64,000 nt of DNA. It comes from Anthoceros angustus. Taxonomy: Eukaryota > Streptophyta > Anthocerotopsida > Anthocerotales > Anthocerotaceae. The notes beneath the pieces were generated by a model. The model saw only the letters and a program-made list of their open reading frames with translations. It was not told where the DNA came from and ran no database searches. The position numbers and the translations under genes are program-made. The DNA lies in contig MU008155.1 of the NCBI GenBank assembly GCA_010909165.1, forward strand, positions 1,798,001-1,862,000, given 5' to 3'. How positions within the stretch are numbered: position 1 is the first letter of the stretch; each line of letters opens with the position of its first letter. Shown piece by piece: positions 33,301-45,500 of the stretch.

Positions 33301-33950
33301 AGTAACGGGCGTATTCACCTGCCTGGCCCGCCGGAGGTTTGCCGCAACTCCCCGGACCTAGTCCGGGGTGTTGCGTAGATTGTGCAGGTAAGTGACATAC
33401 GCCCCGGACCTGGTCCGCCTGTTGTGCAGATTGTGCAGTGACATATGCACCGGACCTAGTCCGCCTGCTGTGCACATTGTGCAGGTAAGTGACATATGTA
33501 GTGTGGCGTGACGTGGGCAGGGTACACTAGGCGCACACTGGGACGGCACTCACTCGCTGCCACCTCACTAATTATTCATTATCCATATGACGTCGGCGGT
33601 AATCATTTCCGGCATCGGCCCCGACTCCGACCCCGACCCCGACCCCGACCCCGGCCCCAGGCTTCAACTTCCCAGTTCCGGGCCCCGGCCCGGCACCGGC
33701 ACCGGCACCGGCACTGCTGGAATTTCTTGTGGTGGGTATAATTAGCAGCCGGAATTAAGGATACGCGGCCGCCCGCTTCTTGAACGAAAGTCAGGACCGG
33801 GCGCGAGGAAAAGGCAAGGAGGGCAGGCAGGCAGGCGGGGCGTGGGCCACCGGCACCGGATAAAGCGCCCGCTCGACCTTCAGCCCTGACTGATCCCCCT
33901 CCCTCCCTTGCCCTTTCGCTTTCCTTTCCCTCTCCCGCTCGCTTTCGTTT

Positions 33951-35596
33951 GAGCTTCCGCTGGCTCGCTCGCCTGCTCTCGCAGCTACTTCACTTCGCCT
34001 TCTCTGCCTCTTCCTTCCCGCGCGGCTATGCTCTGCGCTTCCCTACCGCAGCCGCCGCCGTAGCCATCACGTCTTCTCCTCCTCCGTCTTTGTGTTGTTG
34101 GAATCGAGGGCAAGGCGTGCCCACAGGCGGCCCCAGGCGCCGGAGCTCAAGAGAGCTGAAGCAGCCTGAGAGCTCATCGGGGAGGCGGACGCCAAGCCAG
34201 GGCTTTGCCGGCCCGGCATTGGATCGCGTTGCCGCGGTGATGCGGCCGCGCACGCTGCCGTGCCAGCCTCCGGCCGCCTTCACTTTGTCCATCCCGATTT
34301 CCTGCGGCCGCGCATGCGGATCGCGCCGCGGCGTGAGGCTGCCGGTGCTGGAATTCGGTGCTGCCGAAAGCATGCGGCATTCCGGGAATTTCAGCGGGGG
34401 TACGGGGCTTCCGGGAAGAAGCGCGGAATTTGCTGCCGCCTGACTCCAGCTCGCATCTGCAGCCGTGCGCCTGTGCCATTGCTTTGCTTGTCGTAGCCGC
34501 CGCCGCTGGTAGCAATCTGGAAGTCCATGGAGGACAGGGAAAGGTAGACATGTGCGGCGTCGCCATGCTGTTTGTGCTGGGAGGCAGACCTGACACTCGG
34601 GCCGGCACCGTGCCGGGCTTGCTCTTGGAATTGTACCGGGAGGCTGGGAGAGCCCAGTTGAAGGGCTTGGAACAACTTCATCTGCTGCGCTACCATTGGA
34701 TGCGCGGCCTCTAGACTATTGCTTTCTGCGCCGCACTTCACTTGATCTCGGACGCCTGCTTGTGCCGTGCAGACTGGCGTGCTTGCCAAAGTCCCTACCT
34801 GCCTAGCGTCCCTTCCCTGGATCTCAATCGCGCGCCATCGCCGCTGTAGGCTCCGCTTCTCCCTTTGGCGGCCAGGTCTACGCTAGGCTTAAGCAGATCT
34901 CCTTTCGCGAGCCCGCGGGCCTGCTAGCCGCGCACCAATTCGGTGGCCATATGAAGCAACAGATCCGTCTTGCAGGACGCGGGCGCCATGGCTGTACAGG
35001 ACTGTACATGTCCCGCCACTTGCTGCTCGTTTCAGCACTGTGCCAGTCTCATATTCCAGTTCCTGCTGCAGCTCAGCAACATTAAGCTCTAGGCAATGCG
35101 GTGCGCCTCTGTACTGGCCGTATCGAATTGTGTCTGTGTCCTTTGCATCAGGGCTGCTGCTGCTTCTTCACTTTGCTGGAATTCCGACTCGCCTTCGGCT
35201 TCCTGCACAAGCCATTGTCAGTAGCTAGCTTGCTGTCACTTGTGCGTTTTACAAGTCGGATTTGCAATTCTACCAGGTGGCGCGGCGCGGGCGCGAAGTA
35301 TAGTAGCGTGGGGCACAACGGCAGCAGCATAAAGCATGTGGAAGCGCTGCAATCGATTGTTGTTGAGGTAGAGAAGGAGGAGTGCTGAAGCCAGATCTGG
35401 AGCACTTGAATTCTGCACCTGGTCCCGTGTGAGCTGGGATAGCAGCGCTTAGGTATATATGATGTAGGGCAAGGATATGTGAATGCAGCAGGTCCTGAGC
35501 CAGGCTTGCGTTGAGATTAGGAGGTGGATGAAGCTGGCTGCAACGGTGTTGCATGGAAGGTGGAATTTGTAGCGGGTGCAAAGAAGCAAGAGAGGG
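33951..35596 (+). promoter_or_regulatory. Upstream region of the GRAS gene
   Basis: GC-rich sequence with a pyrimidine-rich tract near 33890-33960 and several open frames, none with a recognisable domain. I take it as promoter and long 5' UTR of the GRAS gene. An unrecognised short gene cannot be excluded around 33.95-34.75 kb. An in-frame stop at 35570-35572 precedes the GRAS start. Confidence 0.4.
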
Positions 35597-37144
35597 ATGC
35601 AATCTGTGCCATTCCCACTGCCGCAGCAGCCGTGCAGCGTGCACCTTTACCGTAACGCCATTTCTTCAAAGCAGCGGGTCCCGGAGCAACAGCAGCAGCA
35701 GCAGCAGCAACAGCAACAACAACTGTTACAGCAACAAGCAGAGCAGGAGCAGGTTCAGGAGCAGCAGCACCAGCAATTCCACGTCCTGCTCCTCCAGCTG
35801 CATCAGATGCTCGGCTCTCACCAGCCTGTGGATACCAGCAACAACAAGAGCCAACAACAGCAGCAGCAGGAGCCGTCGGACAGCAACAGCAACATCGCAG
35901 GCGGGGGAGGCGGGTCCGGGTCCGGGTCGGGAAGCGGGAGCGGGAGCGGCACCAGCCCGGGCCCCAGCCCGGCAGCCTCCTCTTCATCGAGCCTCAAGGA
36001 GCTGCTCCACGAGTGCGTGCGGGCCGTGGTGCGCAGCGAGTGGGAGACGGCCCTGCAGCTTCTGCTGGCCGTGTCCCCGCGCGTGTCCACGCAGGGCGAC
36101 GCGTCGGAGCGCGTGTGCGCCTTCCTGGCGGGGGCCCTGGTGAGCCGGGTGGGCGCGGGGCTGGGTGACATCCCGGTGTTGCAGCTGGTGTCCATCCCGG
36201 GCGTGCTGCCCTGCCTGCAGCCGGCGTCGGGCGAGGAGCTGCAGGCGGCGTACCTGGCGCTGAACCAGGTGACGCCCTTCATCCGCTTCGCGCACCTGAC
36301 GGCCAACCAGGCCATTCTCGAAGCCCTCCACGAGTCCGCGCCGGCTGTGCACATTGTGGACCTGGAGATCATGCAGGGCGTGCAGTGGCCGCCCCTGATG
36401 CAGGCCCTGGCGCAGCGGGAGCCCGTCCCGCGGCTGCGCATCACGGCGTGCCTGGGGCCGGGCCAGAACGCGGCGTCCCTGGAGCAGACGGGGATGCGGC
36501 TGGCGGAGTTCGCGCGCTCGCTGGATCTGCCCTTCGACTTCGCCACCTGCGCGCGCCCGGGCGAAGGCCCACTCGACCAGCTGCTGCTTCCATCTTCTTC
36601 GAGCTCTGGAGCATCCCAAGACGAGGCCCTGGCGGTGAATTGCGTGCTGACGCTGCACCGGGTCCTGGAGCAGGGGCCGGGCGCGCTCCAGGCTCTGCTG
36701 CAGGCCGTGAAGGCGCTGCGGCCGCAGGTGGTGACGCTGGCGGAGCGGGAGGCGAACCACAACCAGCCCGGGCTGCAGGACAGATTCGACCATGCCCTGC
36801 ACCACTACGGCGCGCTCTTCGACTCCCTGGAGGCCACTCTCCCGCCGCGCTCCCCCGAGCGCGTCATCGTGGAGCACATGTGCTTCGGGCGCGAGATCGC
36901 CAACATCATCGCCTGCGAGGGCTCCGCCAGGACCGAGCGCCACCAGACCTCGCAGCAGTGGACGGAATTCATGGACGCCGCCGGCTTCTCCCACGTCCCC
37001 TTCAGCACCTTCGCGCTGGCGCAGGCTCGCTTGCTTCTCCGCCTGCATTACCCCTCCGAGGGCTACACGCTGCAGGAGGGCGATATGTGCTTGTTTCTGG
37101 GCTGGCAGGAGCGACCGCTATACGCGGTCTCCTCCTGGTCATGA
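35597..37144 (+). CDS. GRAS transcription regulator, LAS/SCL18 type
   Basis: This intronless gene of 515 residues starts at the first ATG after an in-frame stop. GRAS proteins are plant transcriptional regulators; the LAS branch controls axillary meristem formation in angiosperms. Residues 30-120 are low complexity, with a run of Gln near 35-46 and Gly/Ser runs. The GRAS domain fills the rest. It has a leucine-rich part (LLHECVRAVVRSEWETALQLL), the VHIID motif as VHIVDLEIMQGVQWPPL near 251, a second leucine-rich part, the PFYRE region with VTLAEREANHNQPG, and the SAW region. The end LLLRLHYPSEGYTLQEG then LFLGWQERPLYAVSSW closely resembles LAS/SCL18. LAS assignment is by memory of that end; other SCL groups are possible. 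Confidence 0.88.
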   Translation: MQSVPFPLPQQPCSVHLYRNAISSKQRVPEQQQQQQQQQQQQLLQQQAEQEQVQEQQHQQFHVLLLQLHQMLGSHQPVDTSNNKSQQQQQQEPSDSNSNIAGGGGGSGSGSGSGSGSGTSPGPSPAASSSSSLKELLHECVRAVVRSEWETALQLLLAVSPRVSTQGDASERVCAFLAGALVSRVGAGLGDIPVLQLVSIPGVLPCLQPASGEELQAAYLALNQVTPFIRFAHLTANQAILEALHESAPAVHIVDLEIMQGVQWPPLMQALAQREPVPRLRITACLGPGQNAASLEQTGMRLAEFARSLDLPFDFATCARPGEGPLDQLLLPSSSSSGASQDEALAVNCVLTLHRVLEQGPGALQALLQAVKALRPQVVTLAEREANHNQPGLQDRFDHALHHYGALFDSLEATLPPRSPERVIVEHMCFGREIANIIACEGSARTERHQTSQQWTEFMDAAGFSHVPFSTFALAQARLLLRLHYPSEGYTLQEGDMCLFLGWQERPLYAVSSWS

Positions 37145-39248
37145 TCTTCACCGCCGCCCCACCTCTGCTACACTTCCCCTAGGGCAGCAGGACAGCACAG
37201 GCCAGGCCAGCCATTGTTGCCACTGCCTCCTTCTTGGCACCCGGAACCGGCCTGAGAGCTTATCAATCGCACGGGACGGGCGGCGTGGTTGCCAACCGTA
37301 GCTGCCAGCCATGGCGGACTATTGCGTCGGGAGGAAGCTCCAGCCTTTACACAGCTTACAATTCTACACCGCTCAACCTCTTGTCACCATGGCTTGATGC
37401 TTCTATGGGTGGGAGGCTATTCGGCAGCTGGGTGGAATGAGATTTTTTGGGAGCTACCACCACAAACACTACTTACTCTTGGTTCAACGCGATGCTCGAT
37501 GTGCCAGCAACCGTTTGTTGAGAAGCTTCCACCGTTCTGGACACCGGCTTTCATGATTCTATATAGCTAGCTGGACACGCCGGCGAGAGCGAGGGCGAGG
37601 CGGACACACACCTCTCAGGCACCAGCCGCAGTCATTCTTGAAGACCAAATATGTGCGACACAACAAGGAGAACAGCATGCCCCTCGACTGTCACTCCGCA
37701 AGGCAAGCTCCAGGACCTCCTTAGTTTTGTAACATTCTAGATTTTGCTTGTCTGCCTGCAAGCTCAAGAGATATCCTAAGTCGTAAAGTCATCCAGCACT
37801 ACCTAGACTAGTCAGCAGCCCCGCACAGCAGCTCAGCTCAGCTCAGCCCAGTTCCTCAGGATTACATTCGTTCCATGACCTGTCATCTGCACTGATCTAT
37901 GTGTATCCTCGTTAGGGTCTTCAGGTGAATACCTCCGTAGCTCACACCCTGACATTAGGAGGCAGCGCTTAGCCAGCTGACCCAGCCAGAAGCGGCCAAA
38001 TTTTTGCAGGCAACACTGACACTGCTGCTCTTGTTCTCGTTTCGTCCTTCACTTGCTCCCGCTAGACACAGCCCTCCTCAGCTTGTGGTATGGTAGCAAG
38101 CTCGGAACTCGCTTGTAGCTTGAGGATGATTTGGATTCTCTTCCCAACCCCCATCCACTGCTTGGTTGGTTGGGCAGGGGGGGACATCCATCAGATAAAA
38201 AGAAAAGTAAAGCTGCTGCTGCTGGCTCTCGGTCAGGTACAGACCATTTTTGTTGTTATCTGTGACACCATTCTTTTCCTGGAGAGCCTCCAGGATTACA
38301 AATTCATGTTTCACAAGTTTCATGTGCAGCAGCAGCAGTCTGAGTTGTCATTGTTGCATCGTTCTCACAGCTTGTTATCACCAGGTCGGTGTCACCCCGA
38401 GTGTGAGTGTAACAGTGTTGCTTGACAGTACCAGACGAGACCCGTTCTTGTTGGCTCATGAGCATGTTTGGCAGACAACAACAGGGTCCTGCCTGCCTCG
38501 GTGACATGCAGGCCAGTGACAATAGTAGTACCCACCCAGTGCCCACCACCACCCTGTGTAACTTGTTGCTAGATCCAGCCATCTCGTCTGCAATGGAAGA
38601 TATGAGGCTGGCGTCTTCCATCGGAAAGCATGACAGTATCCATGTTCCTCACGTCTGTCAGCACACCTGAATATTCTGCAGCAAATGGGTGTGCAGTAGA
38701 GTGGGTTGCTACTAGTGCCATTGACCTCAAATCTGTGTGTTTCCCTGTGCGTCCCAGTTTTGAAGGAATATGCTCCTGAAACGCAATCCATGCAACCCCA
38801 CTTAATGTGCGTCACAGTGACTACAGCACATCGGGAGTCGGGTCTCATGAGATCACTTCCCCGTATGCTGTGCTTTCATGCATGCAGATTACCGCACCTT
38901 GGTGTTTCCGTCACTGTTTGATACTTTGATGTAACCCCAGGCTCTCAGGGGCATCTCGAGGACAAGATACAATGTACATAACACAATTCAGTTGGCCGCA
39001 TCATTGGCACATTTTTACTCCAGTTGAAACCCACCCAGGAAGAAAGAAAAAACTGTCCAGGGATATCGAGTACTGACTACTCATGCCCAGCAGCAAGTCT
39101 TCCTGTAAAGTTCGAGGATAATCATCGACCGAGGACAGGCATGAATTCCCATGCAATGAATCGAGTCAACTGCCACGGAAACAAGTTCGGTGGTTATGAC
39201 TTGGCTCCACCAAAAATTACCCGACTCACTCCCCGCCCCTTCGATTTC
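37145..39248. other. 2.1-kb region between convergent GRAS and PYRR genes
   Basis: No gene recognised. It contains a short agctc repeat near 37830-37850 and scattered CAG-rich stretches. The two 3' UTRs must lie here. Confidence 0.55.
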
Positions 39249-41825
39249 CTAGCCCACGGCCGTTGGAGCATCAACTGAAACTGGTCTACCGTTGGAATCT
39301 GTACAGCATTCCGACCTCAGATCTGACCGTAGCTGCATCAGCAGACGACCCAGATTATTCGCTCCCTTTCCATCTCTCCCTGTTCCCCAGAAGACGTCGT
39401 GGGGTGACGACTCCGCCAACACAGCCTCACCGGTTGCCAGAAGCAGCGACCGAAGAGCCGGGTACGATGAGAACTTGGACTCCAGAGCTTTGCGCATCAC
39501 CACCACTTTCTGTTCACCCCAGTCCGGACGCACCTGCAGAGACGAAAGGATCCTTTTCCCATGAGCACACGCAACTATTAAAGCCTAAAACAGATTGTCA
39601 GGACAGAAAACATGCATACCACATCGGGCTTTTGTCTGGCCAATGTGCGGCCTATGCGAGAAGCCTCCTCAGGGCTTTCCACTCCCTGTATCCGTGCGAT
39701 AGCATCGGATGCATAAGGGCTGTCAACTCCTGCGAACTTTTGTGCCTGTAAGAGGAAGAAGGTTGGCTAGTGAGTGTGAGGAAACTACTTTCACTAGGCC
39801 AGGAAAAAGTGGATGGACGCAACGACGAGGAGCGTGCAGAAGATACCTGATAGTAGTGTTCCACTGTTGCCCACGGCTCTGCATTGCTTTCGGCATTCAA
39901 CATAGTGATGGGATAAGGGGCGTAGTTGGAAAGAGCACCGTAGGGGTCCCAGGCCTTGTAGAAGTAGATGACTGTAGGTAATGCATCCGCCACCTTTGCT
40001 CCAGAAATCGCTTGCACAAAACCAGGAACGCTTGGATCCATGGGAGGGAGGGGTTGTAAGTACCCAGTGATGAGCATGTCAGGTCCAACCTGCGAAAAAG
40101 ACGCTAGCTCCTTGAGCTCTAGCATTCAAAACATGCAGCATTTGCGTACTTGGAAGGCAAGCACAACTTTCAGTACCGTACCTGTTCGTATGAAACATCA
40201 GAAAGGTTAAGAGCTTGAGTCATTTCCACCATTCCCAAGTCGCCTACAGGAGCTGGAGCAGTCACACCGCCGATGATCTTTGGGGCCACAAAGGCAATGA
40301 CCTGTTTCCAGGAGAAACAGCTTGTCATGATTACGGAATGATGGGAGGGCGGCAAAAGCAGAAACCATAGCATGCAGTAACATAGCATCTGAACAAGCAC
40401 TTGCCTTGTGGATCACACCACTGCCAATGGCGGGAGCAGATAACGTCCCACCACATTCCCATAGGACAGATAGAAATCCACGCTGATGGCAGTAGTCCAT
40501 CACATCTCTTGGGGTCAGGAAATCAAACTCCACGACCTCCACCCCTCGAGAAACTAGCTTTGCCTGAAAATCTCGCCGGGCACCACGTTGAGTCATTACA
40601 ATGGTTGGTGTCGTTGACACGTCCCACAAGTTCAGATCCTCAGGTAGGTGCAGGGTCCGTGACATGACGATGCGTGCTGGCAAGTGACCACCATCTTGGC
40701 GAGTTGTCAAGCGAGGATCTACACGTCCACGTTGAGATATGAGATACCTCTCTGCTGTCTAAACCAACAGATTACAAAACTCAGTAGCCTGTGAGCAAGG
40801 GATCTTACTATCTCGCCTGACAGTGTTCCCTCCGACGATGATTGCATCGCTTCTTCCTCTGGTTGCGAAAACGCGTTGTCGAGACTGCTTAGAAGAAACC
40901 CAAGATGCATGACCTGTGCTAGCTGCAATTTTTCCTGCACCCCCATACAAGAGAAACAGCACGTACACGTTATCCCGCATAGAAACGAAGAATCAGGCTT
41001 TAACGGAACTGAACCTGCTCAGGATGCTCACCATCAAGGGTCATGGCATACTTCAAGACTGAAAAGGGAATGCCATACGTGGCCCTGTAGAGAATTGGCG
41101 CATTCACAAGCTGACAAGCCCTTAATGCCTTCTGGACGAGAGAAAGCCCATGGATGAGAGAACAGGGCATCATCGTCTGTGTTCACAGTACCAAGCGAAG
41201 ACAGAACAGTTGAACACACCTCAGTACTGGAGTCCGCCTGCAGATCTTCGCCAAGCACATCAACTAGGGTGCTCGAACTTCTCAAAGCTTTAATTGCTGA
41301 CCCTCGGAGATGTGCAAAGGGATGCCGCAGACCCACCACTACCCTCGATACTCCGGCCTGCAATCATTCATGTGAGGTTCCCCTCCAACGCGCTTGAAAC
41401 ACAATCAAACTGCACAGATATGATAAGACATTACAAACAGCGGAATAAACAATCTCAAAGTCGCAAGCTCCAGTCAAAGTTTTGGAAGTTCAGGTACTGA
41501 CCTGCTTCAGAGCAGAAACCGCAACATCATCGCCGTGGCAGTCACTTGGCTCCAAATTCACATAAGCGGTGGCACCTCTGGCCAGCTCCCCTGCTCTCTC
41601 CACAGCCTGGAGCTCAGCGCAACGAGATCCTTGAGCGTACAAGAATCCTTCCCCGACAACCTGAGACCCACGGGCAATGACGCATCCAGCATTTGGATGA
41701 GGGGCGGTGAGCCCTGCAGATTTATCTGCCAGCTCCACTGCTCTCAGGATATGTCGCGAATCCACATCACTGCTCCGTATCAGAGGTGAAGTGCTGGCTC
41801 TCACCGCCAGCGTATGCAACTGCAT
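39249..41825 (-). CDS. PYRR: Bifunctional riboflavin biosynthesis protein PYRR with N-glycosidase (NADAR) domain
   Basis: Plant PYRR reduces the pyrimidine intermediate in riboflavin synthesis in plastids; its C-terminal COG3236 domain hydrolyses damaged riboflavin intermediates. Nine predicted exons are 41825-41502, 41357-41220, 41131-41032, 40934-40809, 40718-40405, 40301-40182, 40089-39847, 39745-39620 and 39533-39249. They join in phase to 591 residues; Arabidopsis PYRR has 599. The N-terminal deaminase-like domain (residues 20-110, HPNAGCVI) lacks the zinc ligands: CAE replaces HAE and PSDCHGDD replaces the PCxxxGxTxxC-type site. It should be inactive, as known for PYRR. The reductase follows (YAMTLDGKIAASTGH, RGRSDAIIVGGNTVR, LWECGGTLSAPAI, FVAPKIIGG). 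The NADAR domain has FYKAWDPYGALSNYAP, ATVEHYYQAQKF, RPDW and HDVFWGTGRDGKG. The intron after 40405 starts with GC. The transit peptide appears short. Confidence 0.95.
40302..40404 (-). other. GC-AG intron in PYRR
   Basis: The exon ends cacaag and the intron begins gcaagt, a strong non-canonical GC donor (rest of consensus intact). The acceptor is gaaacag. Using it joins VIHK to VIAFVAPK exactly as in other PYRR proteins. Confidence 0.8.
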
Positions 41826-42524
41826 TGCTGATGACTCCGAGGATCACCCAGGTCGCATGGTCAGGACGAAAACCCCTTTTCGCCGTCACATTCTAGTGCC
41901 GCAGATGGAATGCACACTGCGATGCGCCAATGTGCAAGCAAAATTCTGCACATGAATTATGTAGATCTCCGGCGCCTCAAGAACCGAATTGGCAGCTTGC
42001 AGCCGCCACAAGGCCTCCGGACGCCTAAAGGGGGCAAGTCTCTACAGTAAGAAAATTCAGAGGACGCAATTTCAGAATAGATAAAGCAGTTTTACATGGA
42101 GTCCACAATACAGGAAACATCCGCAGAAACATCGTTTAGGTCGAAGGAAGCACCCGAGGAAGCTTGCAAGGCTTCACAGATTCTCACTCAAGCCGCTCAT
42201 GGTCCCAACTGTAAAGCGACCATAACAAACTCACTGCCAGCGAGCCTAACGCTATACTACAGTTTCTAGTCGTGTTGGAACTGATCCCTCACAGTCCAAC
42301 TCCTGATTCCTAGGCCCTCATCCATCAGTTGCTAAGCTTCAGCCATCCGGGGTCTTGCCAAAATTGTTCTCTCCCGCAGTGGATACGACTACCAAAACTG
42401 AATTGCTTCATGTACAGAGATGTCGGCAGCACCAGACAAATTTATCCAGTGCACAAGGACTCGTGTATAATACAGACATCGGACCTTCTTCGAAATCCGA
42501 AGTATTTCGTGCACTGGTCTCGTG
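41826..42524. other. Region between PYRR start and WAP-like gene end
   Basis: No gene seen. It should include the PYRR promoter and the 3' UTR of the coiled-coil gene. Confidence 0.5.
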
Positions 42525-45500
42525 CTACCTGACTTGCTTTGTGAAGCTTGAATCCATCCTCTGGAGGACTGTTTCCCGAACAAGCTGCACAAGGTCTGCC
42601 ATCTGGTAGGCAAAAAAATTGAAAGACGAATCAGCATTTCATAGGATCGAATAGGCCAGCGAGATCCAGTGTTACAAAGGGGATGTGAGCTTACTCCAGG
42701 ATAGTGCTTTAGAACAGGTGAGTAGTGTTCCAAAACAGAATCCACTCTTTCCACCAGAGTCAAAAGGGAATCGACTTCGTCCCCCAACAGATCCACCTGA
42801 CAGTAATAGACATCGGTGAGACACAGCCAAAAGCGCCCTAGCCAACCTGGCTCAAACAAGATAGGCCACACCAATTGGTTAAAATGAAACCCTGGAACCA
42901 CACCTCTTCTTCCGCTGTCTGGAGATTATGTTCCTGCTTCAGAATCTTCCTTTTGTACTCTTCTTCTTTGGATAACAAAGAGGCAAGTTCTCCTTGCACC
43001 AGTTTCACTTCCTTGTGTGCACCCTCCAGCCTGAAGTACAATCCGCCAAAGCATGATGCACAACCAGGCATTGAACTGTTCTCAATTACTAGAAACTATG
43101 CAGGCCAGCTGCTATAACACCGCTTATTTGGACACTTACAATATGGCCTCAAGTCAATCGATGAAAAAACATGTTCAAAAACTTCGTACACATACAACCA
43201 ACATGCGACACACTTCCATGAGCACTTTTATACCTGAAGTTCTGCTGCTGGATCTTCCCAGCAACAACGGACTCCAGCATTTGATATCCTTGGTCCAGCT
43301 TTTGAAGCTGTGCAGTGAGGTGATACTCAGCCTCTCTACTTTCTGCAACTGATCTGCCATTCAGAAGAGCAATTTCATATCTACAAGCCTGCACATCTGA
43401 TAATAACTTCTCCCTGTTTGCTTTTTCTTCCTGAAGCTCCCCGGTGACTCTGCAAAGTGCTCCATCCAGTTCATCCACAGCAGCTTGAACTCTCTCTAGG
43501 TCAGCTTCCAATCCAGCCTTTTGGCTCTGCTCAATATGCAACCTTTCGATTGCTACCTGCAAAGCACTCTCCTTCCCTTCCAAATCTGCCTGCACACGTT
43601 CCAATTCATCGTGATGCCACATGCTGCCGTCACTGATTTCTTTTGCCAGTCTGGCTACTTCTTCTGTGAGTTCTCCAACCCTTGCCTGAGAAGTTTCTTC
43701 ACTCATCTTTGCCACAGTCAACTCTGCAGCAAGAGCGTGAATCTTCACTTCCTTGGCTGCAATTGCTCCTTGTAAATCAGCTTTAGCACCCTGATACTCC
43801 TCTGTCAGCTCCAAGTAATTCAAATCCTTGCGATCCTTTTCTTTCTCCAACAATTCCAACAGCCTGGATCTCTCCCTGTCCCAATCATCCTTTAACCTAG
43901 CCAGAACCTTATCGTGTTCACAGTTGGCTTGCTCACGCACGGAAGCTTCCACCCTTCTGAGCTCATTCCTCATGGCTTCCACCTCTCTTTCTTTCTTGGC
44001 TATGATCTCGCCTCGCTCTTTCTCCTTCTCTTTCAAAAGTTCCCGTTTCAAAGTATACAGCTGTTCTGTCTTCTCTGCAATTAGCATATCCTTTTCTCTG
44101 CTCCACTCATACATCTTTGCTTTCAGATCATCCACAAGTGCCTTATTGAGCACTTTCAACCTGGCTTCATCCTCTAAATCAGTCATGCAGGTCTCTTCCC
44201 TTCCCAATTTGAGACGCTCATCGCCTTCAAGCAATCCAGTATCAACATTCTGATCAAACACCTGATGACACAGGGCAGGGCTCTTCTGCATCTCTTCTGA
44301 GCTACCTGCCACTGCTGCAGGTGTAAGCTCTTTAGGAGACTCCTCTGCCATCGCAGCAGCTGATACCTCAACTTCCTCTTGGGCATCGAGCACCTGCTGC
44401 TTCATGAACTTGTTCCCACCCTCCATCCTGCTGGCCCTGGAATTCCGAGGGGCCGAGGCTGAGGATTGGACTTCGAGGGACGCAGCATCTCTTGGTAGCA
44501 AAGAGACCGGTTTCAAAGTCGATTCATCCAGCAGCTGAGCCAGTTCATAGAATTTGTCTTCATACATCACAGTACTTATCTCTTGTTCAATTCTGTGCTT
44601 CCACTGAAGGTCCCACCTCTCGTCTTTGAGTGTCTGAACTTCATCTTTGTAAGAAGCAACATCCGGAAACCCCAGTTCAAGACTCGGCCTTGCTTCCAGT
44701 TGACTACTTAGGAGGGATATCCTTTCTTCCCTCAAAGAAACTTGATCACCATACCAGGAAAAGCCTTCTTCCATATTCTTCCTCCATGCATCAACAACAT
44801 GAAGAACTAAGGAGGTCTCCAACTCGTACTTCCATTCAGATTCTCTTGCCTCCAAGTACATAGTCTTCAATTCATCCTTCAGCTTGAGAACTTCTGCAAT
44901 TTTGTCATGCAAGCTTTCTTCCAGCTTCAGCCTAATGTTGGACATCTTCTGCTGCAGAGTAATGAATTCCCCCTTTGACCTCTCTGCCCTGCAAGTTGCC
45001 TCACCTAAAGCTATCTTGCACCGGGAAATTTCTTCAGTGCAACTTTCTATTTCAGAACATAATTGATCCGAGAACTCAGAAAGCTTTGCATTGGCTGTTT
45101 GCACATCTTCAATATCAATAGCCTGACTGGACAAGGCAGTTCTTGTGTGCTCCAGCTCAGAAAGGCAGGAAGAGAGGTGCTCAGCAGTAAAGACATGGTT
45201 CTCCACTATCTGATCAGCCTGCCGCAAGATATTTTCAGCTGAGCTCCCAAAGACTGCACTCATGATGTCCAGTTCCATTTCCAGTCTCCACACATGAGAC
45301 AGCATCTGTTCTTTAATCGTCTCAAGGTGCCTTGCATGCTGAAATGCATTCTGGTGGACACCATTCATGTTTCCAACGAAGGTGCGAAAATCAGTTTCTA
45401 GCTTTTCCAGTTCTGCAGATTTCTCCTGTGAGGTCCTCATTTGTTCCTCCATCTGATCTGCGCTCAACAACCTTTCCTCCTCGAACTTTGCCACCTGCTG

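Larger units (their letters stand above)
22966..33950. repeat. Gene-poor region dense in different microsatellites
   Basis: No convincing gene is seen. About twenty short tandem arrays of different 4-8 base units occur: GCAGA-type 24071-24136, CCATT 24764-24809, TGCC 24937-24980, CTGCA/CTCCA 27006-27060, CCCGAT-type 27138-27244, ATTGCCCG 27551-27590, GGGAAA 27918-27946 and GGAAGT 28156-28190. Next come CTTCTG 28371-28477, GGGAAC 29079-29121, CACGATT 29253-29290, CTCTGC/GTCTGC 30028-30090, CCCTGAA 30201-30240 and GCGGAC 30631-30692. The last ones are CCATTT 31516-31545, TGATG 31562-31610, GGGACC 31661-31694, GACAGA 32361-32398, CCCCGA 33618-33655 and CACCGG 33690-33714. Open frames across them are repeat-driven. 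A degenerate retroelement sits at 32.0-33.3 kb. Confidence 0.8.

Noticed and set aside
33949-34443. Ala/Pro-rich open frame upstream of the GRAS gene as a separate gene
   Set aside because: It has no domain, strong compositional bias and a position fitting promoter or 5' UTR; left unannotated as a gene.
35984-37048. Long minus-strand open frame opposite the GRAS gene
   Set aside because: It is an antisense shadow caused by high GC at third positions. It has no recognisable domain.
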